Below, piece after piece: positions 8,750 through 17,082 of a DNA stretch of 17,683 nt. The DNA lies in assembly GCF_000275845.1 (NCBI RefSeq), contig NW_006766900.1, forward strand, positions 425,704 through 443,386, in the 5' to 3' direction. The position numbers were made by a program, and so were the translations under genes. Source of the DNA: Dichomitus squalens LYAD-421 SS1. Lineage: Eukaryota > Basidiomycota > Agaricomycetes > Polyporales > Polyporaceae. Each line of letters starts with the position of its first letter. The first letter of the stretch is position 1. The notes beneath the pieces were generated by a model. That model was not told the DNA's origin. It ran no database searches and worked only from the letters and a program-made list of their open reading frames with translations.

Positions 8750-10395
8750 TCACAACTTCGACGCCGGCCCACTCCCGGTCTCTACGTGTTTCAACACCCA
8801 CGAAATGCAGCACTCCACGAACTTCTCCTTCACCCCGTCCGGCTCATGCACCAGCTCGTGGAACCCGCCCTGTCAATGCCGTATCCGCTGCGGTCAGACG
8901 TCGGCTGTGCCGGCATCATAAGATGCGGAACTGACCTCGAACGGGGTAAACGTCTTATCCTCGGCGTCAACCTTATCGAAGAACTCCTTTGATGCCTTGA
9001 ATGAGGTGACCTACAGCAATCGTCAGCACACTGCCTGAATGGTCGCTGCGGTATTCCATTGAAACGCGGGGAAAGCGGGCACAGGAGGTCAAGGGTTCCG
9101 CAGGACATCTAGGGGTTCGCGAAGTAGAAACATTGGATTACAATCTGTCTACCAAAGGATGCGGTCGGATTATTGAACGCAGGGGCAAAATAGCAACATC
9201 CCGCACTGCTTGGGTGCAGATATCTCTTACTCGGCATGCTATTCGGGCTAGACCCTATCGCTCTCGGCAGAGAATCGCCCGTGCCCGAGAACGTACGTCG
9301 CGAAACCACCGCAACCGAGACAAATCAACCAAACGCGGGAGCGAAGACACTTACCCTGTCGACATCGCCATGGACAACGAGCAGCTGGATACGGTCGGTC
9401 GGTGAGAAGGAGTAGGAAGGACGGACATGAAAGCCATACTGGAAGATTCCGCGACCAATGCTTGTAGTCGCCTGCTAGAAGCTGTTCGCCCTGTATCCAA
9501 AGGAACGTTAGGATAGTTGTGTGGTTAGGAAGAAGCGAATAAGACGTACGCCGCTCAGCATGTCATGCAATCCCTTCAGGGACCCCTTCTGAATAATCCA
9601 GGGGTCATTGACGCTCGCCAAGTTCGCAAGCGGGTCATGGGATAGATCCTATGTCGAGGACGAGAGCCGCGTTGCGAACAAGTCGAACGATGCGAATATG
9701 AAGACAAGCGACACGGCGCAGTTTAGTAGCGGCACACTACAATGAACATGCAATGTACGTACCTCGACGGGGACAGGCGCGTCGATGAGCAAGTGCGGGA
9801 ACAAAGTGCTCGCCTTGCCTCCAATATACCTGAGTATCTTCGACGCGGGGTAGGTCTGGTGGACAAGCGGACTCGACGCGATCACTCCAGTGAGCAGCGA
9901 AAGCGTCTCCCTTTCTGGGGGCGCGGTCGTCCGCGTCCCGAACGCAAGCACGAGCCCACCGCCCTACACCGACGTCCATCAGCTACCGCCTACAATGCAA
10001 GTGAGGGTACGCACCATCGAATGCCCCATCAAGAACACCGGCAGCCCCTGGAACTCCCTCCTAACATGCTTCACCCACCACTCGATATCCCTCAGCTGCT
10101 CCACCCTACTCGTCTTCCCATACGCGCTCTCCTTGCTCTTCTTCTCTTTGTCGAGTGCAGTGCGCCCGAACCCACGCTGATCGTACGTGAAGACCGTGAT
10201 CCCGCGCTTCGCGTACTCAGCGTGCGCCCACTCGTACCTGCCGACGTGCTCCGCGAAGCCGTGCACGAAGACGAGGACAGCGCGGGAGTCAGAGGAGGGA
10301 TAAGTCCGGGTGTAGAACTGCGTGGAAGATGGGCCGGGGAGCCAGGCTTCGTTGTATACGGCCGAGGGAGTGGACTCTCCGGATGGGGTCGTCAT
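8750..10395 (-). CDS. Monoacylglycerol lipase-like serine hydrolase B (318 aa, 7 exons)
   Basis: This is a paralog of hydrolase A with the same seven-exon plan. The exons are 10395-10015, 9963-9763, 9648-9550, 9490-9440, 9384-9355, 9010-8936 and 8869-8750, all phase 0. Exons 2, 3, 5 and 6 have exactly the same lengths as in A (201, 99, 30 and 75 nt). HGF is at 45-47. The nucleophile is Ser126 in GHSMGGG, again split after GHSM. The catalytic Asp253 is in LLVVHGDVDR and His283 in GGFHELVHEPDG. Exon 4 is three codons longer than in A (GEQLLAGDYKHWSRNLP), and the C-terminus is seven residues longer. Intron 2 (114 nt) and intron 5 (344 nt) are longer than in A. The active site is complete. The probable role is monoacylglycerol or related ester hydrolysis. 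Confidence 0.92.
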
Positions 10396-10490
10396 GTTCC
10401 TTCAAAAGCGGTCGCTAGCCTGAATCAGTTACCAGGATGTGCTGAGACGTGAGGGCGGGGGCGGGATGTGGGGTTGGAATGTGGGGTTGT

Positions 10491-10500
10491 GTATATATGC
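10491..10500 (-). promoter_or_regulatory. TATA-like element of hydrolase B
   Basis: The minus strand reads GCATATATAC here, about 95-105 bp before the hydrolase B start codon at 10395. It is followed by a C-rich leader, which fits a fungal TATA position. It is supported only by motif and spacing. Confidence 0.4.
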
Positions 10501-12363
10501 TGTGCGGCCGACGTCAGCGACGACGACTACTATCATGTGCCCGTCGGGAATTGCTGTGTTTGGCATGGTCGTGCCGTTTGTGCGGTTTGACAACCACCGT
10601 TATACAACTGCGGCCACCTGTTATCCTATGAGGACACCCATCCGGCTAGTCACGGTTTGTCGTTGATCTCGCCGCTCAGCTTGTCTTGTTGAGGCCCAAC
10701 GAGATGGACATGGGCGGAGTTCCGAGGTACACTCACTCACCCCGCCAGCCTGACACGTCCCGTGCCTGCAACAGGTTCTGCAGCCCTCAGCGGAGACGTC
10801 TTCATCAAACGACCTGCGGCGAGATTGAAGGTGTCTAGGCTTTCAAGAAGTCGGACGGCCAAGGCTGCAGCTGAAACCTACCGTGAGTAGCCAGTGTCCG
10901 TGACCTTGCCTCGTAACCAAGAAGTTTAACCTCCAGGCACCCGGATCTCGTCCAGCTACCTATCGATCAGGAATTCTAGGCAGAGAGCATTCTACATTCT
11001 CCGGAATAGGTTCATAGTCAGTCAGCGACATCGCTCGAATCATGCGGTATCCCCAAGAGAGAGTTATACCTCATATCAGCCAGCGTAAGACGACAGCGAG
11101 AGATACGCTCAACCAGTTCGAAAAATTCGGCTTACTATCGCGGCAGCCAGGGTCTACGGAATATCTTACACGGCATTCACGTAGCCCATTTTGGTGCCTA
11201 TTCGGCACCGCATCCACTCCTCCAGCCGGCACAGACTTGACTGCATGGAACTGCAGGCGTGAGTACCCCGTGGTACATGGTGTTTTCTCCCGATGGTCTC
11301 ATTTCTGACGATTGCCCTTCGGCCTGGTTGTCACCTCGGCAGATCAGAAGCTGTAATATGACCTGGTCGCAATGCCCGGGCCTTAGCGGGATATGCCCAG
11401 GTGTTCCGCAGATTTCGTATGCCCATCCCACGATTCTATGCGCAGATAGCGAAACTAACTGAGAAGATGTTATCCCCTGGATGATATCTCTCGCACGCGT
11501 GCTTGGTATGAATCAACAACAACTGAATCGCCGGTCAGAGCGCTCCACTTCAACGTGAAGCACTGATTCCTGCATTCCGGTCCGTTATTGACATTGTATC
11601 TAGTTCGATATCTCATTTAGGTCTGTCGAAATCAGTCCGGTCTTCGCATTTTCCTTGCGATCCTGCATATAGCAAACTCATGTCAAGTGCCACCTCGTAT
11701 GGTGAACCGCTCCAACGCCAGCTGTATGAAGGAGAGTCAGACGGGCGTTCATTATCAATCCGGGCGTGAGCATCGCCGATTACATCGAGTGCTGAATAGA
11801 CTCCCGAAACCTCAAATACCAGCATGAGCACGAAAATGAGCTCAATGTGGGAACATTCAAGGATGGTTCGCTCGCAGCTCCACATACTACATACGGTGAA
11901 AGCAATACACCATACAACGCAAGTCCTCCTTCGTAGCCAATGTGTATGTAATCTCCCTGACTTGGATGAACAGCTTCGAACAACCGCGCTGCACATCACT
12001 TCGCGTTGAAGGCGGTCACGAGGGCGCGAGAACTAGCACCGTCGGCATATACAAGGATTCAAGTTTACCGCTGCTTCAGCTGATACTCGTCGCTTAATAC
12101 GGAACAGCTTCGGCAAGATCTGGACATTCAGAGAAACAATTGGGCACATCGTGTACTGCGTGAGCAATGGGGAGCGGGCGAGGACCGTAAGAGCAGTAGT
12201 TCGCGATCGAAAAGGCCTCCACTGGTCCTGTACATCTAGTCTGAAGGCATCAAGGTGGCTGCACTCGGGAAGACCACTGAAGCTGATTCAGAGGCCACAA
12301 CATAAATACAACCCTCGATTGTACTGATCAACCAGCACGCGGACGGCATACAGCCGACCATCG
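10501..12363. other. Long intergenic stretch with weak coding traces, unresolved
   Basis: Between the hydrolase B promoter and the lectin stop, no gene can be modelled with confidence. Two traces stand out on the minus strand. First, near 10650-10690 a short frame DKLSGEINDKP ends in TGA and is preceded by an acceptor-like AACAAG, with a strong donor GTGAGTGAGTG about 50 nt further up. Second, 11613-11999 is an open frame (see separate entry). Plus-strand frames in 11040-11460 and 11824-12009 have no recognisable features. The region may contain a decayed gene. Confidence 0.35.
11613..11999 (-). CDS. Unrecognised open frame, possibly a remnant of a membrane-protein gene
   Basis: The frame is 128 codons long with a hydrophobic stretch IELIFVLMLVFEVSGVYSA (about residues 53-71), followed by a polar tail containing SPSYSWRWSGSPYEVALDMS. 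The hydrophobic part loosely resembles the helix-6 segment (LVESAALY-like) of mushroom seven-helix proteins such as the gene at 2352-3834, and the tail resembles their polar C-termini. Upstream helices could not be found in order, so a complete gene is unlikely. It may equally be a chance frame. Confidence 0.22.
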   Translation of the reverse strand: MMCSAVVRSCSSKSGRLHTHWLRRRTCVVWCIAFTVCSMWSCERTILECSHIELIFVLMLVFEVSGVYSALDVIGDAHARIDNERPSDSPSYSWRWSGSPYEVALDMSLLYAGSQGKCEDRTDFDRPK

Positions 12364-14661
12364 CTAGAACCGCTTGCTATCATACCCGAATCCCTGCATG
12401 CTCCTCCCCACCGAGCCGAATGCCCCAACTCCAACGCCCGCAACTCCACCTCGCGCCTGCCGAAGCGCGTATGTTTTGTACCCGTACAGCGCCCCCGCGA
12501 CAACGCCGACGAACAAGAAGAGCTTGATGAACGTCCATGACCACGAGGACGCGGCGACGCCTGCGAGCCCGGGCTTCTTTGAGCCCGTGAGCTTGTCGCG
12601 CTGCGCGTCAGGGCTGGACAAGATCGCGGAGTAGGTCGTGACGCTGATGATACTGTTTCCAGAGCACTCAGTCAATATGGGGGAGCGGGATTGGAAGAGG
12701 GAGGGACCCACTCGTGGTTGTCGGAGACGTCGCCCGTGAGAGCAGAGAAGCCGACATAGGGCGCGAGTGGGAGCACGGTGCCGTACGAGGTGAAGCACTC
12801 CGTCCATTCGTCCCCTGCGGACGCGAGCGAGGATCAGTGGTCGTCCTGTACGGATGATCAGAAATTGGAGAAGGTCACGCACAGGCCTTGTACTGGATCT
12901 TCACGTTCAAATATTGTTCACGGATGTACGTGATCTTCAGTTTCGTTGCGACGTTCGTCCGGCGGAAGTTCGCCTGGATACGTTCAAACGGCTGCGAAAA
13001 GTGGTAAGCGGGTAGAGGACACGTACAGAGCAGGCACCGAGGCTGTTCTTCTCGCCATCATGTTCTGAATCGTACGCTGTCTTGCCGTCGCCGAGCATAG
13101 CGGTGATACGGGGGAACGAGTAAGGGTGCCGCGAATTTGCATACCTGTCGTCGTCGTCTTTAGCACCCACGGTTCCACTGCAGGCGCAGATGCACGTACG
13201 TGTCAAGAAATATGCCGAGGCCCTCGAAGTTATCTGCAGGTGGAAAGCCATATTAGAGATATTTTTGTGCAGGTTGACAGCAAATTGCGCACCTTTGCTG
13301 CCGAAAACAGGCCCTGGCTGCGCGCGGTCTTTGGCTAACCAGATGGCCATACCATCGCCGAACAGGTGATTGTTATCACCCGCAACCTAAGAGGAGGCGA
13401 CGGAGTGCCAGTGACTCATGAATTGTTAGCGCAAGTAGAGCAAGCTCATCACCCACCTTGAACTCGAGTTCCAGGACGAAATTCGATGCAGTAAGCGGGA
13501 CCCGCGACCACAGCCATCCCTACGGTACCGTTAGTTTCTTCACCGACAAGGGACCACAAGCGAGAACGATACATGGCGTACCATTTGTGAGGGCTTCGCA
13601 CGGGTGAGACGGATGTGCTTATTTGTGTTCTGCGTCCCAGGGAGAGACGTTGAGCTGGAATGTACTTAAAGGCAGTTTCGTGTGAACGTACAACGTATGC
13701 ATCACCACCAAAATCCCACCATCTGCACGAGAGGGGCATTAGGGCATATGTGCGAGGGAAATGTCGGGAGCGATACTCACCGGTTTTGAAGGTCTTGGTC
13801 AATATAGGGCGGGTATATTGAGTGGGTACGGAGGGAGACGGTCTGCGATGTGGTGAGTCACGGCACTCCGTTAGATTGGATTCTGTTCAACAAGTGAAGA
13901 CCTTGAAGAAAGTAGACATGGTGGGCAACAGTCGGGTCCTGCTCGGGACGTTTCACGCAACGATGTCTTCGCCTAGTACCCGACGTCAAGTGACCCGAAG
14001 GTGCAACGTGGAGATGCGTTACAAAGGGAAGGATGTGCGCCCATTGAGCCGGCCACACAGTGCAGTGTCTCGTGTCCTAATCACGGTTCCGCATGCTCCA
14101 GGCGGGGGAGAAACCCGCTGAGAATCTCATTTTCCTCGGCCATAGCAGGCGTCTCTGGGAGTGACTGCATGCGTTGAGAGTGGGTACTCTGACTACATCT
14201 CCTACGGACTGGGACAGTGTTTGTGTGCCGCAGTTCCCGTTCTCTCGTGGATTTCGCTGTAGCCCTCGCGTAGTCCGCTAGCCACCATCATAGCCGGCCA
14301 CGACTATAGTCGTGGCCAGTCATGCTGGGAGTCCTACGTTCCCGCAAACATACAACTGCCCGGCCTCACATGGCCAAAGTCCAGTGTATTGACAGCATAG
14401 GCTCAACAGATTCGCATTGCGCGCGCAAACACATCTTTGTCATGCGAGCTATTATGCACGTTCGTCCAACTGTAGTCCTTGACACGACATACGTGCCCAC
14501 CTTGGCCCCACCACTCTCACCAATTCGGATACAACGCGCGAGACTGAACAATGACTTACCCTGTCAATTGTCCTGTTCGCAAGCTTAGACTTATCGTCCA
14601 GCGCAGCGAGTATTCCTAGCGGCAGCAGCGTCAGGCAGTATAGAAGGCCCTTGAAGAACAT
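12364..14661 (-). CDS. L-type lectin, VIP36/ERGIC-53-like cargo receptor (344 aa, 11 exons)
   Basis: These type I membrane lectins bind high-mannose glycoproteins and help their ER-Golgi transport. The exons are 14661-14560, 13842-13781, 13722-13692, 13629-13582, 13519-13457, 13386-13293, 13233-13200, 13144-13027, 12973-12883, 12814-12712 and 12652-12364 (1,035 nt). A signal peptide is predicted at about 1-20 (FFKGLLYCLTLLPLGILAA). The lectin domain spans about 35-258: THSIYPPYIDQDLQNRWWDF (41-60, including the domain start), GWLWSRVPLTASNF (82-95), LFGDGMAIWLAKDRAQPGPV (110-129), GLGIFLDTYAN (138-148, with Asp144 and Asn148 as calcium/sugar ligands) and SDNHDIISVTT (245-255). Cys183 and Cys221 fit the conserved disulfide. 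A membrane helix is at about 288-308. The short cytosolic tail ends in KRF, like aromatic ER-exit signals of this family. The usual sugar-site His is replaced (YDSEHDG, 169-175). Intron 1 is 717 nt; the others are 53-70 nt. Confidence 0.93.
13843..14559 (-). other. Long first intron of the lectin gene
   Basis: The donor AGG|GTAAGT at 14559 follows the signal-peptide exon. The acceptor CACATCGCAG at 13843 has a TCTAAC branch-like motif about 30 nt upstream. At 717 nt it is far longer than the other introns of the gene. No extra exon that keeps the frame was recognised inside, although a small missed exon is possible because exons 1 and 2 join in a poorly conserved stretch. It contains a 22-bp palindrome (separate entry). 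Confidence 0.6.
14296..14317. repeat. Perfect 22-bp palindrome
   Basis: The half-site GGCCACGACTA is followed directly by its reverse complement TAGTCGTGGCC with no spacer. It lies within the long first intron of the lectin gene. It could form a hairpin or bind a dimeric protein. No family assignment is possible. Confidence 0.7.
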
Positions 14662-15014
14662 GGCGAATAGATGTGTCGTGGGCCGTCAGACCAAGCCACC
14701 AGTGAGTAAAAAAGAAGGGATTCAAGCAATAGTTAAGTTAGAAATACAAGTCGAGAGCGGGTGCGTCGACGGCGGCGTGCGGGGGAGTAAGAGGTATGAG
14801 CAGTGACGGCGACGAATGGCCGAGCTGGCACCCGCGGCGCGGGAAATCTGAGATCTAGCCACGACACCGTCTGCGGTGTCCGAGGTCCTCGATGCGCTTT
14901 ATTCTCGTCAGTAGTTCAATTGGACCTCTGTCGACATCGCTCGAGGATCCTACGGCACACCTTGTCGCAACTTACACACTCATCTCGATGTGAGATACGG
15001 CTTTCTATGCTGGC
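14662..15014 (-). promoter_or_regulatory. Region upstream of the lectin gene
   Basis: These 353 bp lie between the lectin start codon and the truncated hydrolase copy. They should hold the lectin promoter and leader on the minus strand. I see no clear TATA box and no supported coding frame. The start codon context on the minus strand is TTCGCC ATG T. Confidence 0.3.
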
Positions 15015-15490
15015 TTACTCCTTGTTCAGATACGTGAGGTATGCTAAGGCCGCACTCAGGAGCACTTTGTTGCAACCCACACAACCCACAAAGCAAGACC
15101 TGAGAGCAAAATATACGGGAAGTACCTCCGTGACAAACTTGTTTTGCACCCCCTCCGGCTCATGCACCAGTTCGTAGCACCAACCCTACCATCGTCATCG
15201 GTCGCGATCAGATGTCTGTGCATCTGCCAGCATCTGAATTGCGGAACTGACCTTGCATGGCGTAAATGTTTTATCTTCGGCGTCGATTTTCAGGAAGAAT
15301 GCCTGCGAGGCCTTGAACGAAGTGAGCTGCAGCAAACGTCCGCACACTGTTCTATGCAAACTCGAGTAAGGGCGGATCAACGATACAGGGGTTCCGAGTG
15401 AAGCCGAAGGGGGAACATGGCTCAAAAGAAGTGGAGGGGTTGACGAAGTAGATGCATCGATGTCTACGGAGAGACACGGTCGAAAAAGCA
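15015..15490 (-). pseudogene. 5'-truncated monoacylglycerol lipase-like copy with mutated catalytic His
   Basis: The last two exons of the hydrolase family are present. Exon 6 (15326-15252) reads LTSFKASQAFFLKIDAEDKT plus five residues, is 75 nt with intact splice sites, and is closest to copy B. Exon 7 (15185-15015) begins GWCYELVHEPEGVQNKFV. The catalytic His of A (YHELVHEP) and B (FHELVHEP) is Tyr here, a CAC to TAC change. Homology with B extends into the upstream intron (15327 to about 15480), then stops. No nucleophile, lid or catalytic Asp exons follow. The C-terminus runs on about 17 residues past the stop of B into unrelated sequence. It cannot encode an active enzyme. The breakpoint is about 150 bp from the inverted-repeat element. 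Confidence 0.82.
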
Positions 15491-15636
15491 AAGCATGAAC
15501 GGTGATGAACTCTGCCGTGAAAGCTCAGACACGTGGTATCAACCGTATTGCGCAGTTCGGACGTCGGTGCTTTCGGCGGAATGTACCCAGAACGTGACAC
15601 CCACTCTAACAAACCGAAGTGATTGAACTAGTCAAT

Positions 15637-15817
15637 ACTACAGCCGGTTTCAGATCGCTTGTCGTGAGAGCGCCGCGCCGCGTCTCGCGCATTTGCCTGT
15701 CTTCCCCTCCTAAGCGCCCCCAAAGGAACTTCGGACGACGATATCTCCTGGACTGCTCAATGTAGCCACCTCATTCTTGCATATTCTGGTTCAGGCATGC
15801 AACGCGCAGGGCATGGT
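15637..15817 (+). repeat. Left terminal inverted repeat
   Basis: It pairs base for base, without gaps, with 16728-16548 read in reverse complement. The outer 120 bp are nearly identical (about six differences, all transitions), and divergence increases inward. A GC-rich block GAGAGCGCCGCGCCGCGTCT is perfectly shared. Confidence 0.85.
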
Positions 15818-16547
15818 ATGGTATCCAAATTGCGCCAACACGATATCATTGACTTCTGGGCATTCCCGCTCTTCCAGCTCCCTACTGGACTCAAACAGCG
15901 CTGTTGGCTTAATAGTATGGTGTACTCTTCCGGAAATCATCGGAATGGCGAAGACAAAATGCTCTCGAGGGCTCAAGGTCAAAAGGCAGCGTGTCCTGCA
16001 ACAATCACGTCCACCATAGGGTGGGCTTGGGTGGCAGCCCTCTTGGGCCAGCTCGTACTCTTCATCGGGAGGCACCAGACATCATGAATTTGTGAGTGTT
16101 CTGCCCCTCCATAGTGTATATGGTCTTGCAAGGCATTTGGGGCCATGTAGTAGGAGGGAGGAACAGGCGAGGTGGGTAGATTGGAGCTGCAAAGGAGAGC
16201 TAGTAGAACACTACAATTAGCAACTGGGACGATTGTAACAGTTCGTAGGCATGCAGTGGGCACATTTCAGATGTTTCGTAGCAAAGAATGTGTTGGATTT
16301 GACGATATACGACAGAGCGGTATACTCGACATGCACCAGAACCCTTCGCAGAATATAGAATACGTACATCGTCAGCCTCTTCTGCACCATATGCCCTCCG
16401 TAACATCCACCAATAGCTTCCAATGAGCCTTCTGGGTATCTCCATGGGTTGTCCAAGGATATATGCGTGACAGATGCAGCAGATGGCGTGAGATCGACCG
16501 AAGGCCAGTGGAACGTCCGATATATGAGCAGCCACCTTGATTCCAGC

Positions 16548-16728
16548 ACCGTGACCTGCACGTCACATTCCTGAGTCAGAATATGCAAGAAAGAGATGAA
16601 TATGCTGAGCAGTCCAGGAGATATTGTCGTCCGAAGTTCCTTTGGGGGCGCTTAGAAGGGGAAAACAGGCAAATGCGCGAGACGCGGCGCGGCGCTCTCA
16701 CGATGAGCGATCCGAAACCGGCTGTAGT
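16548..16728 (-). repeat. Right terminal inverted repeat
   Basis: It is the inverted partner of the repeat at 15637-15817. Its outer end reads CACTACAGCCGG on the minus strand. It touches the GGACC-rich segment that starts within a few bases on the outer side. Confidence 0.85.
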
Positions 16729-16732
16729 GCTG

Positions 16733-16945
16733 CTGGGTCCAGTCACAGGACCGCTGAAGACTGGTCTTGTGACCAAGGCAGGACCTGTAGTAACCGGACC
16801 AGGACCACCTGTATAGCGGTCCTGTCCATGGTCCTGGTTCCGGTCTCCCTGTACATACCTGTCTGTAAGGACCAAGGAGGACCGGTCATGACCGGTCCAG
16901 GACCGACCAAAAAGACCGTAACAGACTGATAGGGGCCGGTCTTCG
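16733..16945. repeat. Segment crowded with GGACC/GGTCC motifs
   Basis: I count eleven GGACC or GGTCC motifs in about 175 bp, in both orientations. They include a perfect 20-bp palindrome, GGACCGGTCATGACCGGTCC, at 16879-16898. Such clustered short motifs resemble subterminal repeats bound by transposases, as in hAT or CACTA elements. They lie between an inverted-repeat element and the start of a charged gene. Frames through it translate to Gly-Pro-Val/Thr repeats, which I regard as by-products. Confidence 0.65.
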
Positions 16946-17082
16946 GGGCCATAGAGAGAGCAGGCGGTAGAGCACGACATACGATTACATAATCATAGCA
17001 GACAAAAAGTTGTGTGCATTGATTCAACAAGACTGTCATTTCTCCTCTACTGCCCTGGTCCACACAACTACAATCTACTGGC

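Larger units (their letters stand above)
15637..16728. mobile_element. Non-autonomous DNA transposon with long terminal inverted repeats
   Basis: The unit is 1,092 bp, bounded by gap-free inverted repeats of about 181 bp. The ends read ACTACAGCCGG; the right end is preceded by C, giving CACTACAG, as in CACTA-type ends, while the left has T there. Over the outer 144 bp I count about 13 mismatches, nearly all transitions. The inner 730 bp have open frames on both strands but no recognisable transposase, so I call it non-autonomous. No convincing target-site duplication was found (left flank GTCAAT, right flank GCTGCT). The superfamily is therefore uncertain. It sits next to the breakpoint of the truncated hydrolase copy. 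Confidence 0.72.

Noticed and set aside
10650..10880. Idea of a CsbD-like small stress protein from the DKLSGEINDKP end
   Set aside because: The match is too short and the upstream frames do not give the repeated glycine-rich pattern of that family.
12992..13026. 35-nt intron in the lectin gene ending at the first AG (TTCGCAG)
   Set aside because: It would insert six residues not expected in the family. The AG at 12974 gives a 53-nt intron and the family-like junction CSANFRRTNVATKL.
15791..16588. Open frames of 80-123 codons inside the inverted-repeat element
   Set aside because: They have no recognisable motifs, overlap on both strands, and partly consist of the repeat arms themselves.
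15629..16736. Target-site duplication for the inverted-repeat element
   Set aside because: The flanks GTCAAT and GCTGCT do not match at 2, 3 or 8 bp, so none is claimed.
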